Source of the DNA: Acidobacterium capsulatum ATCC 51196
GTDB lineage: Bacteria > Acidobacteriota > Terriglobia > Terriglobales > Acidobacteriaceae
Direction: 5' to 3'
Length of the DNA: 64,000 bases
NCBI RefSeq assembly: GCF_000022565.1
Contig: NC_012483.1
Coordinates: 3,534,001-3,598,000 of the forward strand
Both the position numbers and the translations under genes were made by a program. The notes below the pieces were generated by a model. It worked only from the letters and a program-made list of their open reading frames with translations. It was not told the origin of the DNA and did not search any database. Shown piece after piece: positions 9,788-23,502 of this stretch. The first letter of the stretch is position 1, and each line of letters begins with the position of its first letter.

Positions 9788-10004
9788 CGCACATCGAGGC
9801 TCTTCCGCTGTGTATAGAAATGGCAGTGACGAGCATCACACAGCGTGTCTGATGGAGTCATTGAGGAATCTTCAAACAAAAAAGTAAGCGGCGAGCACAA
9901 AGGGCTGCGCAGTGGAAAATATCTTCTTTGTCTCTACTTTTAACCAGCGAGGTACAGCATCACACTCGCTTGTTCGGGATGGATGACACGGTGGATGGTT
10001 GGGC
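9788..10004. other. Intergenic gap upstream of hypF
   Basis: This 217-base gap lies between the MscS-like gene and hypF, both read leftwards. It is clearly richer in A and T than its flanks and is the only place for a hypF promoter. I see AT-rich stretches but no -35/-10 pair that I would defend, and no clear terminator for the MscS-like gene. Confidence 0.4.
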
Positions 10005-11309
10005 TTATTCGCGGTTGGGCGCGGCGGGGTCGGGTTTGGGTTGGCCGCTCAGGTTTATGCGGAAGCCAGCGGGCTGGTAGCCCTGGGGCAGGTAGTCGTC
10101 GGGGATGGCGATGCGGTTGCCGTCCCGGATGGTGGAGTAGTGCGGGGACATGATTTCGACGCCGGCCTGGTAGAACTTGTCCTGAATGTTCTGGTGGAGT
10201 TCAGAGTAGGTTTGCTGCATGCGGCTGGGCTGGCTGGTGTAGGCGTTGATCTGGTAATGGACGTAGAAGTCGTCGAGCGCGGTCTGGAGCACAAAGGGCA
10301 CGGGCTGGGGCATGATGCCCGGAGTGGCGAGCGCGGCCTCGGTGAGCAACTGGTGAATCTGACGCCAGGGTGCGTCGTAGCCGATGGTGACGCTGGTGTG
10401 CAGGATGAGTCCGTCGCCGCCCTCTTGCACGGAGCCGCTGAAGTTGATGATGTGGCTGTTGAGGACCATGGAGTTGGCGATGGTGATCTCAACATTTTTG
10501 ATGGTGCGGATGCGGGTGACGAGCAGGGAGGTCTCAATGACGTCGCCGACGGTGTCGGCAATCTGCACGCGGTCGCCGAGGCGGAAGGCGCGCATGTAGG
10601 TCAGGATGACTCCGGCAACGATGTTGGCCACGGCTGAGGTGGAGCCGAGGGAGAAGAGCACGCCGAGGAAGATGGAGATGCCGCGGAAGGCGGGCGACTT
10701 TGATCCGGGCAGATAGGGAAAGACGACAATGGCGGCTCCGATAAGGAGCAGGAAGCGGGCGATTTTGTAGGTCGGCTCGGCCCATTCGGGGTGAAAGCCG
10801 GAGAAGGTGATGTTGCCCTTGCCTATTTCAGTGAAGATGACGCGGGTGAAGCGAATGAGATAAAACGCCGCGACGAGGATGATGAGAATGACAAAGAGGT
10901 TGGGCAGGTAGCTGGCGATGGTGCTGAGGACGAGTCCGAGCGCGGAGAGGACGTAGCCGAGCAGGGCCTGGGCGTAGCCGCGCGTCCAGGGGAAGAAGCC
11001 GAGGACGAGCGAGGCATAGAAGTAGAGAATGACGAGGACCAGCGCGGTGGTGAAGACTTTGCCGGCCAGAATGATGAGGTTGGCGATGCGGGCGGCGGAG
11101 AGCAGCTCATACTGCTGGATGCGCAGTGAGGGCATGCTCTCGCGCCAGCCGTGAATCGTGGCGCGGAAGCGGCGAAAGAGAAAGCGGATGGCGCGCAGGA
11201 CCAGCACCAGCACGGCGGTGGCCAGCAGCGAATAGAGAATGCCGAGCAATACGGTGCGGGGCAGATGACTCTGCTGCAGCTTGATCCACTCGGAGTGAAA
11301 GTCTTTCAT
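10005..11309 (-). CDS. Mechanosensitive ion channel, MscS family
   Basis: This 434-residue inner-membrane channel should open under osmotic downshock. Several N-terminal hydrophobic helices (about residues 15-200) precede the MscS core: the pore-lining helix rich in Ala/Gly (ISIFLGVLFSLGSTSAVANIVAGVIL) followed by the beta domain (RLGDRVQIADTVGDVIE). The C-terminal alpha/beta domain ends in a Pro-rich tail. It is larger than E. coli MscS (286 residues), with extra N-terminal helices as in mid-size members. I chose ATG 11309 because the longer frame upstream reads as Arg/His/Pro-rich non-protein sequence. Confidence 0.9.
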   Translation of the reverse strand: MKDFHSEWIKLQQSHLPRTVLLGILYSLLATAVLVLVLRAIRFLFRRFRATIHGWRESMPSLRIQQYELLSAARIANLIILAGKVFTTALVLVILYFYASLVLGFFPWTRGYAQALLGYVLSALGLVLSTIASYLPNLFVILIILVAAFYLIRFTRVIFTEIGKGNITFSGFHPEWAEPTYKIARFLLLIGAAIVVFPYLPGSKSPAFRGISIFLGVLFSLGSTSAVANIVAGVILTYMRAFRLGDRVQIADTVGDVIETSLLVTRIRTIKNVEITIANSMVLNSHIINFSGSVQEGGDGLILHTSVTIGYDAPWRQIHQLLTEAALATPGIMPQPVPFVLQTALDDFYVHYQINAYTSQPSRMQQTYSELHQNIQDKFYQAGVEIMSPHYSTIRDGNRIAIPDDYLPQGYQPAGFRINLSGQPKPDPAAPNRE

Positions 11310-11407
11310 TCCAAAGCCTCGTATCGATCGTAGAGAAAGAAAATCGTAACAGACAAGCGTTCGATGGGGCGGCGGGCCGGGTTTGCCGGTCAGGTTTGCG
11401 GGCTGGA

Positions 11408-12679
11408 TTATGGGATGGCTTTGGTGGAGGTGCCGGGGGCGCGGAAGCCGGCCCATCCGATGCCGACGATGAGCAGCAGGACGGTGGAGGTGAGCGCGAC
11501 GCAGGCCGGCCACTGGCCGAGGTTCCATGCGGCGCTGGGGAGGACGCCGCCGGCGGTTCCGCCGAGGTAGTAGCAGGAGAGATAGAGACCGGCGGCGGAG
11601 ACGCGGGTGCCGTCAGGCGCGGCGAGCCGGACGAAGCTGGCGGCGGTGGATTGGGCCATGAAGACGCCGGTGCAGACCAGGCCGAGGCCGCCGAAGACGA
11701 CGATCCAGAGATGGTGGCTGAGGGTGAGTCCCTCGCCGAGCAGGCATAGCAGGATGGCGAAGACGATGCCGCGCCGCATGCCGATGCGGGTGATGAGGTA
11801 TCCCCCAGCAGGGGTGACCAGCAGGCCGATGAGGTAGATGGCGAAGAGATAGCTGAGCGCGGCGGTGGAGAGGGAAAAGGGCGGAGCCGCGAGATAAAAG
11901 GTGACGTAGGTGAAGGTGGAGACGAGGGCGAAGAGCATGCCGAAGCCGACGGTGTAGGTGGCGAGCAGGCGCGGGTTGGCGAAGTGGGCGAGGGTTCCGC
12001 GGATTTGTGCGGCGAAGCCGGGGTGGGGATGCTGCGGGAGCGGGCGCTTTTCGCGCGGGAGAATGAGGGCGATGAGTGCCGCGCCAGCCGCGGTGGCGAG
12101 GCCGAGGAGCAGGAAAGAGGCGCGCCAGTTGAGGTATTCGGCAGTGAGACCGGCGATGAGGCGGCCGAGGAAGCCGCCCATGGCGGTTCCGCTGACGTAG
12201 ATGCTCATGACGAGGGCGATGGAGAGCGGCGACCACTCCTCACCGATGTAGGTGATGACGCTGGCGAAGATGGCGGGCATGACGAGGCCCTGCAGAAAGC
12301 GCCAGAGGATGAGCAGAGGGAGTCCGGGAGCGGTGGCGGCGAGCAGAGTGGGAATGGCGAGCAGGAGCAGGCCGAGGACGATGACGCGCTTGCGGCTCAT
12401 GCGCTCGGCGATGGCACCCAGAAATGGCGCGGAAATGGCGACGCCCAGCGTGGAAGCGCTGACGGTGAGGCTGACCAGCGATTTTGATGCGTGGAAGACG
12501 TGCTCAAACATGGGCAGCATGGGCTGCGTAACGTAGAGATTGAGAAAGGCGAAGATGCCGCAGAGGCAGACGGCGGCGAGCGTCCAGGGGGAGCCGAGGC
12601 CCGGACGGGGCGGGGCCGGGGTGGTCTGGCGGGAATTTTTGCCCCTTGTGTGGTCTTGATGGCGGAGGGAGACGTCCAC
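11408..12679 (-). CDS. MFS transporter, YnfM-like
   Basis: This 423-residue protein of the major facilitator superfamily has twelve predicted hydrophobic helices. It resembles the YnfM/inner-membrane transport protein group: the N-terminal LYVTQPMLPMFEHVF, the loop motif GAIAERMSRKRVI between helices 2 and 3, and VSGTAMGGFLGRLIAG in helix 5. The substrate cannot be told. Drug or small-organic efflux is usual for the group. It is divergent from the next MFS gene, with a 110-base gap that should contain both promoters. Confidence 0.88.
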   Translation of the reverse strand: MDVSLRHQDHTRGKNSRQTTPAPPRPGLGSPWTLAAVCLCGIFAFLNLYVTQPMLPMFEHVFHASKSLVSLTVSASTLGVAISAPFLGAIAERMSRKRVIVLGLLLLAIPTLLAATAPGLPLLILWRFLQGLVMPAIFASVITYIGEEWSPLSIALVMSIYVSGTAMGGFLGRLIAGLTAEYLNWRASFLLLGLATAAGAALIALILPREKRPLPQHPHPGFAAQIRGTLAHFANPRLLATYTVGFGMLFALVSTFTYVTFYLAAPPFSLSTAALSYLFAIYLIGLLVTPAGGYLITRIGMRRGIVFAILLCLLGEGLTLSHHLWIVVFGGLGLVCTGVFMAQSTAASFVRLAAPDGTRVSAAGLYLSCYYLGGTAGGVLPSAAWNLGQWPACVALTSTVLLLIVGIGWAGFRAPGTSTKAIP

Positions 12680-12789
12680 CTCTTAAGAGTACCGGAGCGG
12701 TGGAATGTTACCGGAAGGTGTTGAAATGGAAGTGATTCGGGGCTGACGGCTGGCAAAACAGCCGGGGACGATATAAACCTAAGGAGCGT

Positions 12790-14109
12790 ATGCGAGGAGA
12801 TCGGTCAGGCGGCACCAACGCGGGGAGTGGAGCGGGAGCCGCATTTTTGTCGCGCGACTTTCGGCGCTACCAGATGGCGCGAGTGTTTGTCATCATGGGC
12901 GCCGAGGCGCAGGCGCTGGCGGTGGCGTGGCAGATCTATGAGATCACGCACAAGGCGCTTTACCTCGGATACACGGGGCTGGCACTGTTTTTGCCGGGGC
13001 TGATTTTCATGCTGCCCGCCGGGCATGCCGCAGACCGCTTTGACCGTAGAAGAGTGATTCTGGTCTGTTACTCGCTACAGGTGCTATGCACGCTGGGGCT
13101 GTTTTCGTTTGCGTGGTTTGGGCTGCGCAACATTGCGCTGATCTACCTGGTGCTGTTTCTGGTTGGGACAGGACGGGCGTTCAGCGGGCCCGCGGCTTCG
13201 GCGCTGATTCCTCACCTGGTGCCGAAGGAAGTGTTTGTGAACGCGGTGACGTGGGGCGCGACGATTTTTCAGATTGCGAATATCGCGGGCCCGGCGCTGG
13301 GAGGTGTGCTCTACACGCTGCCGCTGCACACGCATCTGCACGGGTCGAGCCTGGTGTATTTGTGCACGCTGGCATCGCTGCTGTGGTTTCTGCTGCTGGT
13401 GAGCTCGCTGAGTGTGCGCCCGGGGCGCATGGAGCATCGCGCGGTCTCAAAGGATGTGCTGCTGGCCGGTTTTCGCTACGTGATGCAGAAGAAGATTCTG
13501 CTGGGATCGATTTCGCTCGATTTGTTTGCCGTGCTGCTGGGCGGCGCGGTGGCGCTGATGCCGATTTATGCGCAGGAGGTGCTGCATACGGGGGCGCGCG
13601 GGCTGGGCATGCTGCGGGCGGCTCCGGCATTGGGGGCGATGCTGATCTCGCTGACCTTGACGGTGCGGCCGATCCGGCGGCGCTCAGGCGTGCTGATGTT
13701 TGTGTGCGTGGCGATTTTTGGCGCGGCGACGATTGTGTTTGGGGTTTCGCACACGCTGGTGGTTTCGCTGATTGCACTGTTTTTTGTGGGCGCGTCGGAC
13801 ATGGTGAGCGTCGTGATTCGTTCAGCGATTTTGCAGTTGGCCACGCCGCAGGAGATGCGCGGGCGCGTGAGCGCGGTGAACTCGCTGTTTGTGGGCGCAT
13901 CCAATGAACTCGGTGAATTTGAGAGCGGACTCACGGCTCACTGGTGGGGCGCGGTGCGCGCGGTGATTTATGGCGGCATCGGTTCGCTGATGGTGACCGG
14001 GATCTGGAGCGCGCTCTTTCCGAGCCTGCGCAAGGCCGATGAGCTGACGGCTGATGCGCTGCTACGAGTGGAGATGGAGCAGAGCGCGCAGGATGTGCGG
14101 CAGCTCTGA
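12790..14109 (+). CDS. MFS transporter, MFS_3/EntS-like
   Basis: This 439-residue major facilitator protein has the N-terminal FRRYQMARVFVIMGAE segment and the loop motif GHAADRFDRRRVI typical of the MFS_3 (EntS-like exporter) group. Helices are evident throughout. The conserved RGRVSAVNSLFVGASNELGEFESG stretch near the C-terminus is characteristic of this group. AAGGAG lies 4 bases before the ATG. It is probably an exporter, but no siderophore genes are nearby, so no substrate is proposed. Confidence 0.88.
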   Translation: MRGDRSGGTNAGSGAGAAFLSRDFRRYQMARVFVIMGAEAQALAVAWQIYEITHKALYLGYTGLALFLPGLIFMLPAGHAADRFDRRRVILVCYSLQVLCTLGLFSFAWFGLRNIALIYLVLFLVGTGRAFSGPAASALIPHLVPKEVFVNAVTWGATIFQIANIAGPALGGVLYTLPLHTHLHGSSLVYLCTLASLLWFLLLVSSLSVRPGRMEHRAVSKDVLLAGFRYVMQKKILLGSISLDLFAVLLGGAVALMPIYAQEVLHTGARGLGMLRAAPALGAMLISLTLTVRPIRRRSGVLMFVCVAIFGAATIVFGVSHTLVVSLIALFFVGASDMVSVVIRSAILQLATPQEMRGRVSAVNSLFVGASNELGEFESGLTAHWWGAVRAVIYGGIGSLMVTGIWSALFPSLRKADELTADALLRVEMEQSAQDVRQL

Positions 14110-14158
14110 ACGGCGTGGCGATTCGGTGCATCCAAAGAGGCAGCAAGGGAGAGACGCT

Positions 14159-14890
14159 GTGAAGACATGGCAGAAGCTGGGGCTGATGGTGGTTCCGGCG
14201 ATTGTGATTGCGGCGATCGGGATATGGATGATTCACCGGCAGCGAAGCGCTCCCGCGCCGGCGCCGGCTCAGCCGCAGGAAGCGCCGATCTCGGCGGAAG
14301 AGGCGGTGTATCCGCGCAAGATGTACATCGACAGCGTGAAGGCGGCCAAGGCGCTCGATGGAAAAACGGTGTGGGTGCAGGCGGGATATGAGGTGAAGTA
14401 CTTCCCCTATCGCAATCACCGCGTGGACTATGCGCACGCATTGGGCGTGCTGCCGAGCCTTCAAAAACTGCAGGTGCAGGATATTGTGACGGCGCGGCGT
14501 CCGGCGGATGTGGCGACGATGATTCCGGCGGGGAATCAACAGGTGCTGGCGGTGTTCACCATGCCGGGCAGCAGCCAGGGCGGCAGCTATGCGACGGCCA
14601 TCGGGTACCTGAAAGGCCGCGATTCGCAGTTCTATTGCGACACGCTTTTTTACTACGACGACCCGCACCAGATGTATCACTTCTGGCCGGCGAAGGTGTG
14701 GAAGGCGATTGACGAGCATCGCGCCGAAGTGGGCATGGATGAGCTACAGACCGCGTTTGCGCTGGGCTTCATGCGGCAGACGAATTCGACAGACGAGGGC
14801 AATCGCATCGTGGATTACGACGTGGCCGGGAAGAAGTGGGTGGTGACGTTTGTGGACAACAAGGCGACAAGCGTCGAGGCGCCGAAGTAG
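14159..14890 (+). CDS. Conserved hypothetical membrane-anchored protein
   Basis: This is a 243-residue protein from a GTG start preceded by AAGGGAGAG. One N-terminal transmembrane helix (about residues 6-24) is followed by a Pro/Ala-rich linker and a soluble domain of about 190 residues outside the membrane. That domain has aromatic-rich strands (YEVKYFPYRNHRVDYAHALG, FYCDTLFYYDDPHQMYHFWP). I do not recognise the family. The gene starts 49 bases after the MFS gene and may be cotranscribed with it. An upstream ATG frame exists but lies inside the MFS gene. Confidence 0.7.
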   Translation: MKTWQKLGLMVVPAIVIAAIGIWMIHRQRSAPAPAPAQPQEAPISAEEAVYPRKMYIDSVKAAKALDGKTVWVQAGYEVKYFPYRNHRVDYAHALGVLPSLQKLQVQDIVTARRPADVATMIPAGNQQVLAVFTMPGSSQGGSYATAIGYLKGRDSQFYCDTLFYYDDPHQMYHFWPAKVWKAIDEHRAEVGMDELQTAFALGFMRQTNSTDEGNRIVDYDVAGKKWVVTFVDNKATSVEAPK

Positions 14891-15054
14891 CTTTTCAGTT
14901 GTCAGTTGCCAGTCCACAGTTTTCAGCGGGCAGTTTCGCGGGTGCCCGGTTTTGATGAGGTCGGAGAGGCTACCGGGTTCTCAGGAAGAGATCCTTTTCA
15001 TTTTGTGGGAGTTCCTCAGGGGCTGAAGCTCCAAATCCACAAGGCTGGCTGGAT

Positions 15055-15074
15055 GTACGGGCTGAAGCCCGTAC
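15055..15074. repeat. Perfect 9-bp-stem palindrome
   Basis: GTACGGGCT and AGCCCGTAC are separated by GA, a perfect stem with a two-base spacer. A related imperfect GGGGCTGAAGCTCC lies 35 bases upstream. No T-run follows, so a simple terminator is unlikely. Confidence 0.6.
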
Positions 15075-15135
15075 CCTTCAACGAGGGTTAAGGCCCTGCC
15101 CTGATATAAGAGGCTTTGATTGATTGGGCTTTTCA

Positions 15136-15164
15136 CCCACATCTCTTTGAGATGTGGGGCACCC
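15136..15164. repeat. Hairpin repeat with GGCACCC tail, copy 1
   Basis: CCCACATCTC, loop TTT, GAGATGTGGG: a perfect 10-bp stem followed by GCACCC. It has the same architecture as the units at 19528 and 21429 although the stem sequences differ. Confidence 0.65.
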
Positions 15165-15246
15165 GGTTCTCTTGGTTTGGCCGGGATGACAACGGGTGGG
15201 ATGGTGGGTGAAACTTCGGGCAGCATTGGCGACCGAAAGATCCCCG

Positions 15247-15314
15247 GGATTCTTCGCTTCACCACCCCAGCGTGCTGCGCACGCCGGGACCCCGTTCGCT
15301 CAGAATGACGCATC
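15247..15314. repeat. GATTCTTCG / CTCAGAATGACGCATCG dispersed repeat, copy 1
   Basis: GGGATTCTTCG and CTCAGAATGACGCATCG flank a variable GC-rich middle. A shorter version of the same unit lies at 19749-19786. Confidence 0.6.
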
Positions 15315-15420
15315 GTTGGAGGGAAAAGATCAGGTCGCCCCGCGCGCGCCGGGAACGAAGGGCTGTTCCCGGGGGCCTGCGGAGCGCGATGCGGATGGCA
15401 GAGCGGGCGGGTGCGCCGTG

Positions 15421-16467
15421 CTATGCGTGGAAGATTTGCGTCTGGCAGTCGGTGCGTGATGGAAAGAAATATTGCTTGAGGCGGCCGAGCCAGTCGCGGC
15501 GTGGTTGCGCGGGCAACTGGCGGGCAGCCTGCATGCGCGTGACGAGCACTTCCTGCAGTTCATTGCGCAGCGATTCCACCTCAAGAGCGCACTGGCGCAG
15601 GTAGGCGTCAGCGGTGAGTCCGAGTTGCTGCGCGCGCGTGCGCAATGCGTTGCGTTCGGTGACGGAGAGATGCACGGTGACGGTGACGGCGGTGCCGGAG
15701 ATCTCCTCGGCGTGCACGGTGGCGGGTTGAGCCACGACCTCGGTGACCGTGTCTGAAGTGGCGAGCGGGCCAGCCTTGATTTGCGCCGCGAGAATCTGCT
15801 GGAAGCTGGGCGAGGGCTGCAGGTCATACGCGGCCACCGGAGCGGCGACGCCCGGAGAGGCTGCGGAGCTTGCAGATGCTGCTGCTTGTGGCTTCTTTGC
15901 GGTTGAGCCGGTGGCCGGTGCTTTGGCTGCGGACTTTGTTTTTTTGCTGCTGCCTGGGGCCGTGGTCTTGCGATGTGTAGCGGCGGCGCTGGCTGCGTTT
16001 GGGTTGTTTTTGCGGGTCTGTTGCTGGCTGGGGTTTTGCGCGCGAGTGCGGGTGGCCGTGGATGCGGTGACGGTTTTCATGGTGGATTTCTCCGCAGCCG
16101 TTTTTGCGGGCTTTCGGGATTTGGACGAGGTGCTGGCTGCCGCCGCCTTTGCCTCGGGCTGCGCGGCTGGTGTTGGCGCGGCGTCGGGCTGGGGAGATGT
16201 GGCGGATGCCGTGGGTTCGGCGGCTTCGTCGTCTTCCCACGGGCGGCGTGTGCGGCTGCGCGCGCGCGACAGCGCTTCTTCATAGCTGAGCTCGCGCGCG
16301 ATCTGGCGCGTGGAGGAGTAGGCCTGATGCGCGGAGCGTTGAAAGCCCGTAAAGGGCGCGTTGGGATCGTTGGCCGCCGCGGGGCGGCTCTGATCGCCCG
16401 TCCATTGCTGAAAGCGTTCCAGAATGGAGCCGATATCTTCCTGCGGAGTTGCCGAGTGTGTTGCCAT
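15421..16467 (-). CDS. Histone-H1-like basic protein with C-terminal ribbon-helix-helix-like segment
   Basis: A 348-residue protein of unknown function. Residues 1-85 are ordinary. Residues about 85-215 are low-complexity Ala/Lys/Pro/Thr/Ser with repeated basic patches (SSKSRKPAKTAAEKS, SSKKTKSAAKAPATG), like a histone H1 tail. Residues about 260-305 (VTVTVHLSVTERNALRTRAQQLG...) resemble a ribbon-helix-helix fold, a strand followed by two helices. The C-terminus is basic and aromatic. Both halves point to nucleic-acid binding, which is inference. It lies downstream of ppc on the same strand but beyond a likely terminator. Confidence 0.65.
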   Translation of the reverse strand: MATHSATPQEDIGSILERFQQWTGDQSRPAAANDPNAPFTGFQRSAHQAYSSTRQIARELSYEEALSRARSRTRRPWEDDEAAEPTASATSPQPDAAPTPAAQPEAKAAAASTSSKSRKPAKTAAEKSTMKTVTASTATRTRAQNPSQQQTRKNNPNAASAAATHRKTTAPGSSKKTKSAAKAPATGSTAKKPQAAASASSAASPGVAAPVAAYDLQPSPSFQQILAAQIKAGPLATSDTVTEVVAQPATVHAEEISGTAVTVTVHLSVTERNALRTRAQQLGLTADAYLRQCALEVESLRNELQEVLVTRMQAARQLPAQPRRDWLGRLKQYFFPSRTDCQTQIFHA

Positions 16468-16517
16468 GAGCGCAGCTTAGGCCAGTTTGGGGTGGAGTCT
16501 GAGAGTTTTCTGAGCAG

Positions 16518-16551
16518 GAAAAACGGCCATTCCCAGAGTGGAAATGGCCGT
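16518..16551 (-). terminator. Rho-independent terminator after ppc
   Basis: Read on the minus strand, ACGGCCATT and AATGGCCGT form a stem followed by TTTTTCC. It lies just past the ppc stop. Confidence 0.7.
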
Positions 16552-16576
16552 GTGGAGCTGAGTTCGGAATTGGGAA

Positions 16577-19420
<2,844 letters not shown>

Positions 19421-19527
19421 CTTGTCTTCCATTATGCGGGATGAGGAGTTTGGGGGCGGGGATGTGTGGTGGGACGGGATGGCAGACTTGTCCATTGGCT
19501 GCGCTGTTCCGGCGGTTGGCATCCTAA

Positions 19528-19556
19528 CCCATGTCTCTACGAGACATGGGGCACCC
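19528..19556. repeat. Hairpin repeat with GGCACCC tail, copy 2
   Basis: CCCATGTCTC, loop TAC, GAGACATGGG: a perfect 10-bp stem followed by GCACCC. Its shape and flank match copy 1 at 15136. Related stemless units follow near 19600 and 19636. Confidence 0.65.
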
Positions 19557-19748
19557 GCCTCATTGGGGGACGATGGTGTTTCTCATGCGGTTAGTATTTT
19601 CAGATCTGGGCCACCCGCCATGCGGGCGTTCTAATCCATGGGGCACCCGCGCGGGCAACCTGCAGCCTCACCGGAGGGACCTGAAATTGTAGGGACGCGG
19701 GTTGGTGGGGAGAAACTTTGTGCGGCGTCTATGGGCGAGATGCTGCCG

Positions 19749-19786
19749 GGATTCTTCGGCCACTGGCCTCAGAATGACGCATCGAG
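19749..19786. repeat. GATTCTTCG / CTCAGAATGACGCATCG dispersed repeat, copy 2
   Basis: GGGATTCTTCGG and CTCAGAATGACGCATCG are joined by a short middle. The end sequences are identical to those of the copy at 15247, with a shorter insert. Confidence 0.6.
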
Positions 19787-19869
19787 GGATGTTGGCCGGC
19801 TGAGAAATGAGTGAATGCAAGGTGTGATGGGAATCGGGTAATATGGCGGACGTGATTTTTGGAGGGGTG

Positions 19870-21417
19870 ATGCGGGGATTTCGTTCGGGTTGCGTACTAA
19901 TGGTGGCTGGCGCGATGGCGTTGGCGGGAGCCAGTGCCCTGGCGCAGAGCGGGCAGCCGGGTGCGCCGGTGCGGATGACGTCAGAGCAGATGCATGCGCG
20001 GATGATGCGGCTGTTGGGGATTGAGGCGATGCGGCCGGGGCCGAGCGGGAATCCTGCGGCTCCGAATCATGCGAATTATGACGAGGCGACGGCGAATCCT
20101 TACCCGAAGCTGCCTGATGCGTTGACCATGGACAACGGGCAGAAGGTGACCTCGGCGAAGATGTGGTGGACCGAGCGGCGGCCGCAGATTGTGGCCGATT
20201 ATGCGAAGTATGTGTATGGCGAGGTGCCGAAGCATGTTCCGGCGGTGCATTGGCAGGTGCTGGTGGTGGATCACGAGCACGTGGGCTTTACACCGGTGGT
20301 GGCCAGGGAAGTGGTGGGGACGGTGGACAACTCCTCTGACCCGCAGATCAGCGTGAAGATTCGCATGATGGTGGTGACTCCGGCAAATGTGAAGGGGCCG
20401 GTGCCGGTGCTGATGATGTTTGGGCCGACGGATTTTCCTGCGCCGAACCAGCCGACGCGGCAGCAGTACCAGCAGATCAACGATGCGATGAAGGCGGCGA
20501 TGGAGCATGAGAATCCCGCGCTGACGCAGGTATTTGCCGAGCATCCGGCGTGGGAGCCGATGGCTCCGCCGCCGTTCCGGTTTCCGCAACTGAACCAAGA
20601 TGGCGGACTGCCGAATACCTGGGAACTGGTGCAGGCGGGATGGGGCTTTGCGATGTTGGACCCGCAGAGCGTGCAGGCGGATAACGCGGCAGGGTTGACG
20701 GAGGGGATTATCGGGCTGGTGAACCACGGCCAGCCGCGCTCGCCCGAGCAGTGGGGCGCGCTGCGTGCGTGGGCGTGGGGCGCGAGCCGGGGGCTCGACT
20801 ACCTGAAGACCGATCCGGATGTGAATGGCAGTGAGGTGGGTATTGAGGGCGTGTCGCGCTATGGCAAGGCCGCGCTGCTGACGATGGCGATGGATCAGCG
20901 GTTTGCGATGGTGCTGGTCGGGTCCTCAGGCAAGGGCGGTGCGACGCCGCTCAGGCGCAACTTTGGCGAGGCGGTGGAGACGCTGGCCAGCTCAGAGGAG
21001 TACCACTGGATGGCGGGCGCGTTTCTGAAGTATGCGGCGGCGAAGGCGAAGTTTGCGCCGATGAATGCGAGCGATATTCCGGTGGACTCGAATGACCTGA
21101 TCGCACTGTGCGCACCACGGCTGACGTTTATCAGCTACGGGATTCCGGAGCGCGGCGATGCGAAGTGGCTGGACCAGCGTGGAAGCTGGATGGCGACGGT
21201 GGCGGCGAGCAAGGTATGGACGCTGCTGGGGGCCAAGGGGTTGGTTCCGCCGGTGACGGAGAATTATCGCGTGGCGCCGATGCCGCCGGTGAATCATGGA
21301 CTGCTGGGCGGCAAGCTGGCGTGGCGGCAGGATGATGGCGGGCATACGGATGCGCCGAACATGATCTTTTTCATTCACTGGGCGGCGAAGTGGTTTGGGT
21401 ATCAGCCGCGGGGGTGA
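19870..21417 (+). CDS. Secreted glucuronoyl esterase-like hydrolase (CE15 type)
   Basis: This 515-residue exported alpha/beta hydrolase resembles carbohydrate esterase family 15. Those enzymes cut ester bonds between lignin alcohols and glucuronic acid on xylan. An N-terminal signal peptide (hydrophobic VLMVAGAMALAGASALA, then Gln) is clear. The nucleophile motif GVSRYGK is the family GxSRxGK signature, and GGHTDAPN near the C-terminus supplies a candidate catalytic His. I chose ATG 19870 because it sits just after GGAGGGG and puts the signal at the terminus; an ATG at 19843 is also in frame. It suggests growth on plant hemicellulose. Confidence 0.85.
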   Translation: MRGFRSGCVLMVAGAMALAGASALAQSGQPGAPVRMTSEQMHARMMRLLGIEAMRPGPSGNPAAPNHANYDEATANPYPKLPDALTMDNGQKVTSAKMWWTERRPQIVADYAKYVYGEVPKHVPAVHWQVLVVDHEHVGFTPVVAREVVGTVDNSSDPQISVKIRMMVVTPANVKGPVPVLMMFGPTDFPAPNQPTRQQYQQINDAMKAAMEHENPALTQVFAEHPAWEPMAPPPFRFPQLNQDGGLPNTWELVQAGWGFAMLDPQSVQADNAAGLTEGIIGLVNHGQPRSPEQWGALRAWAWGASRGLDYLKTDPDVNGSEVGIEGVSRYGKAALLTMAMDQRFAMVLVGSSGKGGATPLRRNFGEAVETLASSEEYHWMAGAFLKYAAAKAKFAPMNASDIPVDSNDLIALCAPRLTFISYGIPERGDAKWLDQRGSWMATVAASKVWTLLGAKGLVPPVTENYRVAPMPPVNHGLLGGKLAWRQDDGGHTDAPNMIFFIHWAAKWFGYQPRG

Positions 21418-21428
21418 GTGGAATGACT

Positions 21429-21472
21429 CCCGGGTCCGAAACCACGGACCCGGGGCACCCCGGATTTTTTAG
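21429..21472. terminator. Hairpin between convergent genes, GGGGCACCC type
   Basis: CCCGGGTCCG, loop AAACCA, CGGACCCGGG gives a perfect 10-bp stem followed by GCACCCCGGATTTTTT. The T-run on the plus strand makes it a plausible terminator for the esterase gene. It also shares the hairpin-plus-GCACCC design of the repeats at 15136 and 19528. Confidence 0.6.
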
Positions 21473-21487
21473 AGAACCCGTGTCGCG

Positions 21488-23458
<1,971 letters not shown>

Positions 23459-23502
23459 AAGGGTATTTTATCGGGGCGGATGGGAGTGGAGGAGCCGTGC
23501 CA

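Larger units (their letters stand above)
14891..15420. repeat. Repeat-rich intergenic region (530 bases)
   Basis: No credible gene is present. The region carries three repeat-like units: a perfect palindromic hairpin GTACGGGCT-GA-AGCCCGTAC, a 10-bp stem hairpin followed by GGCACCC, and a GGGATTCTTCG...CTCAGAATGACGCATCG unit. The last two types recur in the gap after ppc, so this looks like dispersed non-coding repeats. Confidence 0.65.
19433..19869. other. Intergenic region with clustered repeats
   Basis: This gap of about 440 bases lies between the divergent ppc and CE15 genes. Positions 19528-19650 hold three degenerate units ending in GGGCACCCG or GGCCACCCG, one with a perfect hairpin. 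A second repeat type follows at 19749. Promoters for both flanking genes must lie here, but I could not assign them. Confidence 0.55.

Noticed and set aside
14906-15313. Short open frames in the gap after the conserved unknown protein gene
   Set aside because: They run through hairpins and dispersed repeats and have no ribosome sites.
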